The position numbers and the translations under genes were made by a program. This document shows, piece by piece, positions 1-5,014 of a stretch of 5,014 nucleotides of DNA. This DNA comes from Candidatus Magasanikiibacteriota bacterium (GTDB lineage: Bacteria > Patescibacteriota > Patescibacteriia > Magasanikbacterales > GWA2-37-8): contig JAPLWP010000111.1 in NCBI GenBank assembly GCA_026396535.1, forward strand, positions 1 through 5,014. The letters are read 5' to 3'. Numbering within the stretch: the first letter of the stretch is position 1; each line of letters opens with the position of its first letter. The notes under the pieces were generated by a model. It was given only the letters and a program-made list of their open reading frames with translations, was not told the DNA's origin and did no database searches.

Positions 1-30
1 AACCCGGCTTCGGCCAGCGGTCGTAGGGGG
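1..30 (+). ncRNA. rnpB: RNase P RNA, 3' end (partial)
   Basis: This is probably the last part of the catalytic RNA of RNase P, which cuts 5' leaders from precursor tRNAs. The window opens with AACCCGGCTT, matching the universally conserved 3' strand of helix P4 (family consensus ACAGAAcCCGGCTTA, the last conserved block of bacterial RNase P RNA). The following 20 bases (CGGCCAGCGGTCGTAGGGGG, 11-30) sit where the 3' strand of the closing helix P1 belongs. The stretch is about 70 percent GC, unlike the flanking DNA, as expected of a structured RNA. A strong terminator hairpin starts within 10 bases. The exact 3' end is not visible and 30 is an estimate. The alternative is the tail of a protein gene ending at the TAA at 37-39, which I consider less likely. 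The call rests on one short motif plus position. Confidence 0.72.
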
Positions 31-37
31 GATAATT

Positions 38-104
38 AAAAACCACCTGCGACCTGCTCTAGAGTTAAAAAATTTTTAACTTTGGAGCAGCAGGTGGTTT
101 TTTT
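38..104. terminator. Bidirectional intrinsic terminator between convergent rnpB and rnj
   Basis: A long hairpin fills the gap between two convergent genes. The outer stem pairs 38-49 (AAAAACCACCTG) with 91-102 (CAGGTGGTTTTT). After a four-base bulge at 50-53, an inner stem pairs 54-71 with 73-90, including two G-T pairs, around a single-base centre at 72. A T-run (98-104) follows the stem on the + strand. The A-run 38-42 gives the equivalent T-run on the - strand. The structure can therefore end rnpB transcripts from the left and rnj transcripts from the right; the rnj stop codon lies at 121-123. Bidirectional use is inferred from symmetry and gene orientation. Confidence 0.85.
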
Positions 105-120
105 GTTTCCAAATTTTATT

Positions 121-1956
121 TTATACTTCGATAATTACCGGCAATATCATCGGACGTTTTTCAGTTTTTGTATAAAGAAATTGTCCAACATAATCTCTAA
201 TTTTATTTCTGATATTATTGGTATCAGCCCAAGTGAGCGGATCAGATTCGGTCACTATTTTTTTTACGCGATGACGTAGATCTTCGATCAATTCTTTGTG
301 TTCTTTGAGGAAGATAAAACCGCGTGAAATAATATCTGGATTCTGGATTAGCTTGCCGCTTTTGGAATCGACAGTGGCAATAATTACGACCATGCCATCC
401 TCAGCCAATACTTGGCGATCGCGCAATACCACATTGGTTTCGTCCGACACGCCCAACCCATCTACGAATACATAATCAGAAGGAATTTTTTCTTTGGTCA
501 AAGTACCTACGCCGTTCTGGAATTCCATTACTTGACCATTGTCAGCAATGAAAACATTTTCTTTCGGCATGCCAATAGAAGTAGCGATGCGACCATTATA
601 ATGTAGAAGGAAATGATTGCCGTGAATTGGCACGAAATATTTTGGTGCCACCAAGCGCAACATTAATTTTACATCATCGGCTTTGGCGTGACCACCGGCG
701 TGCACATCCATCATTTGATAATGAATTACTTCAGCGCCGCGACGGAACAGAGTATCTTTGAGTCTTTGTACTGTGCGTTCATTACCTGGAATTACTGAAG
801 AAGAAAACACGATAGTATCACCTGGAATTAATTTCACAAAGCGGTGTTCGCCATTGGCGATACGCATCAGTGCGGCATTTTTTTCACCCTGGGCACCAGT
901 ACAGATAATCATCGTTTTATTTTTTGGATAATTATCGAGCTGTTTGATATCCACAATTGTCTTGGAATTAAATTTCATGTAGCCAAGTTCTTTGGCGATC
1001 TCGATATTATTTTTCATCGAGTAGCCTTCTATGGCTACTACCTTGCCAGCTTTTTCGGCAATTTCAATCATCTGTTTGATACGAGATAAAAGAGAAGCAA
1101 AGGTACCGATAATCAGACGGCCCGGAACTTTTTTGATAATTTCTTCGAGGTTGGTGCCGATTTCTGATTCAGAAATTTGGTGTCCTGGTTGGGAAGCATT
1201 GGTGGAGTCGGACAAAAGAGCGAGCACACCTTCACTACCGATTTTGGCAATCTTTTGCAGATCAGCCGGTTCGTCACCAGCCACTGGTTGGTAATCAAAT
1301 TTCCAGTCACCGGTATGAATGATTACACCTTCTGGCGTGCCAACTTTGATACCCATGGAATCAGGAATATTGTGATTGAGGTGGAAAAATTCTACTTCAA
1401 ACACACCAAGCTTGAGTTTATTTTCCAAGCTGACATTATGAATAGAAAGAGGGCGAAGACCTTTGTAATCTTCCTGGCGTTTTTTGATAATCGCATTGGT
1501 CAAAGGTAGACCATAAATTGGTGGGTAACCTAACACTGGAATACAGTGAGGGATAGCGCCGATATGATCATAGTGACCGTGGGTAATAATTACACCGCGG
1601 ATATTTTTTTCTTTTCCCTTGAGGTAGTTCATGTTTGGAATGATGTAATCAATACCAGGCATGTCTTCTTCTGGGAATTGTAAACCAAGATCGATAAGAA
1701 TAATATCGTCTCCGTATTCAATAATAGTACAGTTACGGCCAATCTCTTCAAGACCGCCAACTACCATTACACGCAATTTTTTACCAAGAGCGGTAGGAGT
1801 AGCGACAGGGTGTGTTTTTGGAAAAGAAGGGCTGCGGAAATTACGAATAGCGCTGAAAGGTTGAACTCCTTGTGGTTTGGCCATAGGAGGATTTTGGGTT
1901 CGGTTTGGTCGCGCGCTATTGGCGCTGGCAAACGAACTTCGTGGTTGTGAAATCAT
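121..1956 (-). CDS. rnj: Ribonuclease J
   Basis: RNase J is a metallo-beta-lactamase/beta-CASP nuclease with endonuclease and 5'-3' exonuclease activity, acting in the cytoplasm in mRNA decay and RNA maturation. The 611 residues fit the family plus an N-terminal tail. Residues 1-57 are a basic, Pro/Ser/Asn-rich, probably disordered extension. The catalytic core starts at about 60 (GGLEEIGRN, 67-75). Zinc ligands are visible as H126, H128, D130 and H131 in THGHYDH, H195 in NHNIPDS, D217 in HTGDWKFD and H445 in PIHGNH. The beta-CASP part has SDSTNA (249-254) and TGAQGE (353-358). The C-terminal domain runs from about 495. Two family motifs differ: the usual HxSGH reads HAGGH (419-423), and the usual HGEY reads HGNH (445-448). 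The ATG at 1956 is the first in-frame start after a stop and lacks a clear Shine-Dalgarno. M25 is an alternative start, also without one. The gene lies downstream of tRNA-Leu. Confidence 0.96.
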   Translation of the reverse strand: MISQPRSSFASANSARPNRTQNPPMAKPQGVQPFSAIRNFRSPSFPKTHPVATPTALGKKLRVMVVGGLEEIGRNCTIIEYGDDIILIDLGLQFPEEDMPGIDYIIPNMNYLKGKEKNIRGVIITHGHYDHIGAIPHCIPVLGYPPIYGLPLTNAIIKKRQEDYKGLRPLSIHNVSLENKLKLGVFEVEFFHLNHNIPDSMGIKVGTPEGVIIHTGDWKFDYQPVAGDEPADLQKIAKIGSEGVLALLSDSTNASQPGHQISESEIGTNLEEIIKKVPGRLIIGTFASLLSRIKQMIEIAEKAGKVVAIEGYSMKNNIEIAKELGYMKFNSKTIVDIKQLDNYPKNKTMIICTGAQGEKNAALMRIANGEHRFVKLIPGDTIVFSSSVIPGNERTVQRLKDTLFRRGAEVIHYQMMDVHAGGHAKADDVKLMLRLVAPKYFVPIHGNHFLLHYNGRIATSIGMPKENVFIADNGQVMEFQNGVGTLTKEKIPSDYVFVDGLGVSDETNVVLRDRQVLAEDGMVVIIATVDSKSGKLIQNPDIISRGFIFLKEHKELIEDLRHRVKKIVTESDPLTWADTNNIRNKIRDYVGQFLYTKTEKRPMILPVIIEV

Positions 1957-1991
1957 AGATGATTTTCTTTAAATAAATAAAAGAAGATAAT

Positions 1992-2007
1992 TCCGCTTAA
2001 GCGCGGA
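1992..2007 (-). terminator. Small GC-rich hairpin between tRNA-Leu and rnj, possible terminator
   Basis: TCCGC (1992-1996) pairs with GCGGA (2003-2007) around a six-base loop. In the - direction it lies 20 nt after the tRNA 3' end and is followed by an interrupted T-rich stretch (ATTATCTTCTTTTATTT). The A-rich bases before it could pair with this stretch and extend the stem. It could terminate the secG-to-tRNA transcript, or mark a processing point before rnj. The T-run is actually cleaner on the + strand (TTTTATTTT, 2008-2016), but no + strand gene is seen to need it. The stem is only 5 bp, so termination is uncertain. Confidence 0.4.
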
Positions 2008-2027
2008 TTTTATTTTAATTTGTATCG

Positions 2028-2111
2028 TGGGCGAGAGAGGACTCGAACCTCCACAGGATTGCTCCCACAGGCTTCTGAGACCTGCGCGTCTACCAATTCC
2101 GCCACTCACCC
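2028..2111 (-). tRNA. trnL: tRNA-Leu, anticodon CAG
   Basis: This is an 84-nt class II tRNA that decodes CUG. The acceptor stem pairs GGGTGAG (2105-2111) with CTCGCCC (2029-2035), with one G-T pair and A73 as discriminator, as leucine tRNAs have. The anticodon stem CAGGT/GCCTG encloses loop CTCAGAA, placing anticodon CAG at 2075-2077. The long variable arm has a GGGA/TCCT stem with a GCAA loop. The T arm is GGAGG-TTCGAGT-CCTCT. The CCA tail is not encoded (the next bases are CGA), so a CCA-adding enzyme must supply it. The 5' end is only 3 nt from the stop codon of the upstream solute-binding protein gene, so the tRNA is probably cut out of a shared transcript by RNase P, whose own RNA gene appears at the left edge of the window. 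Confidence 0.97.
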
Positions 2112-2114
2112 GAT

Positions 2115-4073
2115 TTAGAATTTGATTTGTCTGGTAGTCTTGATATACCAATAATTCAGATTGTCCAATCTGTCTTGTGGGCTTACTATATTTCCAGTTT
2201 CAACGCCTTGAATATCTTTGTTCACAGCCATGATGTAGGTAGGTGAATATAAAAATATTGCTGGTAGTTGATCGGCTAAAATGCCTTGGAATTTTTGATA
2301 AAGTTTGGCACGGCTATCAGTCTCTAAAGTAGTGCGAGCGGATTCAAGTAATTTGTCAGCATCGCGATTGCTAAATCTAGCCAGGTTCAAACCAGGATAA
2401 TCACTCTGAGTGGAATGCCAGAAAGAATATAAATCAGGATCAGCACCAATCATTTCACCATAGATCAAAATTTGGTAGCTACGATCTTTGAGAACATCAC
2501 GTACAATCTGGTGACTATTTACGGATACCACATTGGTTTGAATACCCAAGGCGCGCCACATCTGGGCAATTTGCTGCGCCGTTTTGATATATTCTGGAGT
2601 ATCGGCAGTAGTGATAGAAAGACGCAAAGCATCATTTTTGCCATTTTGGCGATAGAAGCTTTGTCCGGAGTTCATTTCACCGCGAATAGTTTCATTGATA
2701 TTGTTTTGGTCGGTAGGAGAAAGAGTTACGGCAGTATCGGAAGCAGTTTTGGTAGTAGCGGTGGTGCTAGTACTAGCAGCCGGAACTAAGCTTTTGGTAA
2801 TTTGAGAATAACGAATTTTAAAATATTCTTCGGGTTGAATTCGAGGCCATTTTTTATCCAAAATAACATTGGCGGCATTTAGGTCAAAAGGAATTTTTTT
2901 CACGCTATCAAAATAGCCTAGATTGCCCGGCAATATCGGCGCGTCAATCGCCATACCGTCGCCATTTAAGGCTTGGTCAATTACAGTTTTTTTATCAATC
3001 GCTTGCGCTAAGGCCAAGCGGAAATTGTCGTCTTTTAATTCCGAAGTAGTTTGGTTGAAAAATATAGCAGTATATTGTGGCAGCTGCAATCCAAAATTAT
3101 TCAAACTTTTTCCATTTACTTTATCTTTTAGATTGTGTGGCACAAAGCTGAGTCCCAGAATATTTTGACTGCGAAGAGCGGAGATGGCGTCGTTGTAGTT
3201 ATCAAAAAATTTAAAGGTAACATTGTTTAGGAACGGTTTCTGTCCGTAGTAGTTGGTATTTGGAGATAGGGTATAGCTTTGGATATTGCCGCCGCTATCT
3301 TTGACCATTTTTAAAAATTTCCAAGGACCAGAACCGAGCGGTTGGAGATTGAACTGGGCCAAGCGCATATTGGCAGGAGAAATTTCCGCCCAAACATGCT
3401 CTGGTAATATGCCCAAAGTCAGACTGTCCAAAAATGGAGCGTAAGGGGTTTTGAGGGTAAAGCGTATGGTATTATCGGAAAGTTTGCTAATTTGCACCCC
3501 TTGAAAGGCCACAATAAGCGGACTGCCCACTTCGGCATTTTGAAGAGTTTCAAAAGTAAATAGTATATCATCGGTAGTAAGCGGCTCACCGTCAGACCAT
3601 TTGAGACCGGCTTTGAGCTGGATATCATAGGTTTTTTGGTCTGTGCCCACTACAAATTTTTCAGCCAAATCCGGCACTAGCTGTTTGTTGGAATCGTATT
3701 TAAAAAGTCCCGAATATATAAGAGAAGAGATGTCGGTATCAATATCATTGGTGGAGGCAAAAATTGGGTTGATGTATTTAGGACTGCCAATAAGACCCTC
3801 GGAGTATTCACCGCCGTTTTTTGGGGTAAGGATGGAATGGGTAGAGATAAAATATATTCCCCAACTAATCAAAGTAACGGCTAGTAGGGTAGTGGCCCCT
3901 ATCAGAGTTCTCTTTTCGGCGGAAGACAGAAAATTGGCCAAGTATTTAAACTGGGTTGAGTTTGGGAGTTTTTCGAGTTTCACTCGGTTACGAAGTTTTT
4001 TGTCCAAGTAATTGCTTGGGTTGGATTTGGAACGTTTAAAACGCTCCAAATACGAAGAAAGTTTCCAACTCAT
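2115..4073 (-). CDS. Membrane-anchored ABC transporter substrate-binding protein, family 5 (peptide-binding DppA/OppA type)
   Basis: Family 5 binding proteins capture oligopeptides, nickel chelates or similar solutes outside the membrane and hand them to an ABC permease. Family hallmarks here are GGEYSEGLIGSPKYINPIF (87-105), LKWSDGEPLTTDDILFTFE (157-175), GSGPWKF (248-253 region), FRLALAQAIDKKTVID (351-366) and the C-terminal lobe from about 483 (LRLSITT) through ADPDLYSFWHS. Residues 1-55 are basic and hydrophilic, and a single membrane segment lies at about 56-77. There is no lipobox cysteine, so the protein appears to be held by an uncleaved signal anchor with a cytoplasmic tail. Between about 411 and 475 lies an extra stretch containing a Ser/Thr/Ala-rich run (431-450). 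No permease or ATPase gene is nearby, so the substrate is unknown. The ATG at 4073 is the first in-frame start after a stop. It lies 23 nt after secG with no Shine-Dalgarno, which suggests an operon with secG. Confidence 0.93.
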   Translation of the reverse strand: MSWKLSSYLERFKRSKSNPSNYLDKKLRNRVKLEKLPNSTQFKYLANFLSSAEKRTLIGATTLLAVTLISWGIYFISTHSILTPKNGGEYSEGLIGSPKYINPIFASTNDIDTDISSLIYSGLFKYDSNKQLVPDLAEKFVVGTDQKTYDIQLKAGLKWSDGEPLTTDDILFTFETLQNAEVGSPLIVAFQGVQISKLSDNTIRFTLKTPYAPFLDSLTLGILPEHVWAEISPANMRLAQFNLQPLGSGPWKFLKMVKDSGGNIQSYTLSPNTNYYGQKPFLNNVTFKFFDNYNDAISALRSQNILGLSFVPHNLKDKVNGKSLNNFGLQLPQYTAIFFNQTTSELKDDNFRLALAQAIDKKTVIDQALNGDGMAIDAPILPGNLGYFDSVKKIPFDLNAANVILDKKWPRIQPEEYFKIRYSQITKSLVPAASTSTTATTKTASDTAVTLSPTDQNNINETIRGEMNSGQSFYRQNGKNDALRLSITTADTPEYIKTAQQIAQMWRALGIQTNVVSVNSHQIVRDVLKDRSYQILIYGEMIGADPDLYSFWHSTQSDYPGLNLARFSNRDADKLLESARTTLETDSRAKLYQKFQGILADQLPAIFLYSPTYIMAVNKDIQGVETGNIVSPQDRLDNLNYWYIKTTRQIKF

Positions 4074-4096
4074 GAGAAATGATTAAGTCGCCAGGA

Positions 4097-4318
4097 TTAT
4101 TGGATAACCAAGCGAACTAAAGAGATGATGAAGAAAATAGTGGTGGTAACAATCGTAATATAGTGCAAAATCTTGTCCAAACCACGTTTGGTGCTATAGA
4201 TATTGCCCGATCCACCGAATACACCGCTAAGGCCAGTGCCTTTTTGCTGTAGTAATACTACTGCAATCAAGACAACTGCCAAAACCAACTGAATAATATT
4301 TAGAATAGTTTCTTTCAT
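4097..4318 (-). CDS. secG: Protein translocase subunit SecG
   Basis: SecG is the small auxiliary subunit of the SecYEG channel and assists SecA-driven export across the cytoplasmic membrane. The 73 residues match the usual family size. The first membrane helix is at about 5-23, then the signature loop LLQQKGTGLSGVFGGSG (22-38), the TKRGLDKILHYIT segment (43-55) and a second helix at about 52-71. I chose the ATG at 4316-4318. A longer reading from a TTG at 4400-4402 would add 28 residues before the first helix. That TTG is itself part of the predicted -35 element and lies upstream of the predicted transcription start, so it is unlikely to be used. No Shine-Dalgarno precedes the ATG. secG is first in the minus-strand block and diverges from the thioredoxin-fold gene. 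It may supply export capacity generally rather than specifically for its neighbours. Confidence 0.95.
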   Translation of the reverse strand: MKETILNIIQLVLAVVLIAVVLLQQKGTGLSGVFGGSGNIYSTKRGLDKILHYITIVTTTIFFIISLVRLVIQ

Positions 4319-4335
4319 ACACTGTTTTTTGAGCC

Positions 4336-4365
4336 TATAAGTGAGGCTTATAGTGAGGCTTATAA
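4336..4365 (-). repeat. Tandem 12-bp direct repeat with alternative hairpins in the secG leader
   Basis: AGTGAGGCTTAT occurs twice back to back (4340-4351 and 4352-4363), with TATA at each unit junction. AGCCT at 4332-4336 can pair with AGGCT in either copy (4344-4348 or 4356-4360), so two mutually exclusive hairpins are possible. The repeats fall inside the predicted 5' leader of the secG transcript, between the promoter and the start codon. They could be an RNA structure, an operator for a DNA-binding protein, or a chance duplication. The sequence does not decide between these. Confidence 0.6.
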
Positions 4366-4373
4366 TGTTGTTT

Positions 4374-4402
4374 AGTTTACCATGAACGACTGTCTGTGTC
4401 AA
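4374..4402 (-). promoter_or_regulatory. Sigma-70-type promoter for secG and the minus-strand block
   Basis: On the - strand, a perfect TTGACA -35 box (4397-4402) is followed after 17 bases by TAAACT (4374-4379), four of six matches to the -10 consensus. Transcription would start near 4367, giving a leader of about 49 nt before the secG ATG that contains the tandem repeats. The ideal -35 and spacing support the call; the weaker -10 is the main doubt. Confidence 0.65.
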
Positions 4403-4410
4403 TGGGAGTA

Positions 4411-4437
4411 TTGATTAATTTTAAATTGTGGTATAAT
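4411..4437 (+). promoter_or_regulatory. Extended -10 promoter for the thioredoxin-fold gene
   Basis: TGGTATAAT at 4429-4437 is a perfect extended -10 element. A weak -35-like TTGATT lies at 4411-4416 with a short 15-bp spacer, which extended -10 promoters tolerate. Transcription would start near 4444, leaving a leader of only about 16 nt before the ATG at 4460. The promoter diverges from that of secG, with the two -35 regions about 8 bp apart, so the two could influence each other. Confidence 0.75.
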
Positions 4438-4459
4438 ATGACTGCTTAATATATATACT

Positions 4460-5014
4460 ATGGCTTTTAACAATTCGCCGGTAGGGCTACGCTGGTATCA
4501 GCGTTTTGGGGGAGTATTAGGAATAGCGCTCAGTGCCACTGCAGTCGCTATTGTTTTATTCTTTGCCGGTTCGGTCTGGTATTATGATCATCAAATCAAA
4601 CCTGGCACCGGAGAATTGTTGTTGCAAACTTTCTATGGTGGCTTTAGTGCCTCGGATAAAAAAGCGGCGGCGAATTCCACTGATGTGAATCGTTCAGAAG
4701 TAGAATTGCCTGGTGCGCCGTCAGCCGGAACCAATAATCCAAAAGTAACGGTAGTAGAATTTGTAGATTTTAAATGTCCAAACTGCAAAGCCGAAGCGCC
4801 TATTTTGCGTCAGGTAATGCAGAAATATGGCAGTAAAGTAAAATTAATCATACGTAATTTCCCGGTTGAATCTACTCATCCTGGTGCCAACCAGCTATCG
4901 GTATTGGCTCAGTGCGCCTATTATCAAGGTTGGTATTGGCAGTTGCATGATTGGCTCTATGATAATCAAGAAAGTTTGGGGGATAGTTTTACCACCGCCG
5001 ATATTGATGATCTG
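4460..5014 (+). CDS. Membrane-anchored DsbA-like thioredoxin-fold protein (C-terminus outside window)
   Basis: This is the first 185 codons of a gene that runs off the window. DsbA-type proteins make or rearrange disulfide bonds in exported proteins. A short cytoplasmic N-terminus is followed by one membrane helix at about 17-40, a polar linker (about 42-93, rich in Ser, Ala, Asp and Asn) and then the start of a thioredoxin fold: KVTVVEFVDFKCPNC at 95-109 with the redox pair C106 and C109 in CPNC. The helical segment with NFPVESTHPGANQLSVLAQCAYYQ (133-156) is typical of DsbA-like thioredoxin domains. A further cysteine, C152, is present. The cis-proline loop and the end of the fold lie beyond the window. 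The ATG at 4460 sits 22 nt after a strong -10 box and has no Shine-Dalgarno. With one anchor and an outward-facing domain, the likely role is oxidative folding of secreted or surface proteins. Oxidase versus isomerase cannot be told. Confidence 0.9.
   Translation, partial: MAFNNSPVGLRWYQRFGGVLGIALSATAVAIVLFFAGSVWYYDHQIKPGTGELLLQTFYGGFSASDKKAAANSTDVNRSEVELPGAPSAGTNNPKVTVVEFVDFKCPNCKAEAPILRQVMQKYGSKVKLIIRNFPVESTHPGANQLSVLAQCAYYQGWYWQLHDWLYDNQESLGDSFTTADIDDL

Noticed and set aside
6..15. GGC-TTCG-GCC mini hairpin as a separate terminator
   Set aside because: Only a 3-bp stem with no T-run after it. The GGCTT bases are better explained as the P4 strand of RNase P RNA.
1..39. Tail of a + strand protein gene ending in TAA at 37-39
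   Set aside because: Possible in frame, but the AACCCGGCTT motif, high GC and adjacent terminator fit the RNase P RNA 3' end better.
82..279. 65-codon open frame on the + strand
   Set aside because: It starts inside the terminator hairpin and runs antisense through the RNase J C-terminus, with no family features.
844..1509. Several 81-110-codon + strand frames opposite rnj
   Set aside because: They are antisense to conserved RNase J coding sequence and overlap each other; no recognisable domain or start signal.
1957..1991. Promoter for rnj in the AT-rich bases before its start
   Set aside because: TATTTA-like hexamers exist, but no -35 element at a suitable distance could be supported.
1969..2151. 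60-codon open frame on the - strand spanning the tRNA
   Set aside because: It lies over the complete tRNA-Leu and the end of the solute-binding protein gene; its protein is a translation of tRNA sequence.
3643..4011. 122-codon + strand frame opposite the solute-binding protein gene
   Set aside because: Antisense to a well-supported gene, with no family resemblance. The same applies to 2472-2789 and 2923-3168.
4319..4402. CRISPR-like or mobile-element repeat
   Set aside because: Only two 12-bp copies without spacers, no inverted termini and no transposase or Cas gene nearby.

Overview
The window holds ordinary housekeeping genes of an AT-rich bacterium. I infer a member of the Candidate Phyla Radiation (Patescibacteria), possibly Parcubacteria-like. 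The reasons are a lone, membrane-anchored family 5 solute-binding protein with a long cytoplasmic N-terminus and no transporter genes beside it, a compact layout, no Shine-Dalgarno sequence before any of the four starts, and a tRNA gene with no encoded CCA. This assignment rests on gene character, not on a marker phylogeny. The standard genetic code fits all reading frames.

Left edge (1-104): about the last 30 bases of what I read as the RNase P RNA gene (rnpB) on the + strand, recognised by its conserved P4 strand. A long hairpin follows, with a T-tract on each strand. It separates rnpB from the convergent RNase J gene and can serve as terminator for both.

Minus-strand block (121-4402, transcribed right to left): a TTGACA-17-TAAACT promoter, a short leader with a tandem 12-bp repeat, secG (73 aa), the 652-aa solute-binding protein, a tRNA-Leu(CAG) that begins 3 nt after the solute-binding protein stop codon, a small GC-rich hairpin, and rnj (RNase J, 611 aa). 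From secG to the tRNA the spacing is so tight that co-transcription is likely. Whether rnj belongs to the same transcript depends on whether the hairpin at 1992-2007 terminates.

Plus-strand gene at the right edge (4460 to the window end): the start of a membrane-anchored thioredoxin-fold (DsbA-like) protein with a CPNC active site. It is driven by an extended -10 promoter and diverges from secG.

Two functional groups emerge. One is RNA processing: rnpB, tRNA-Leu and RNase J, where RNase P would be expected to cut tRNA-Leu free of the upstream mRNA. The other is the cell envelope: SecG of the translocase, an anchored solute-binding protein and an anchored thiol oxidoreductase. I see no CRISPR array, insertion sequence, phage gene or clearly new system. 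The points worth a second look are small-scale: the rnpB end, the shared terminator, the tRNA abutting a stop codon, the secG leader repeats, the lack of Shine-Dalgarno sites, and motif changes in RNase J.
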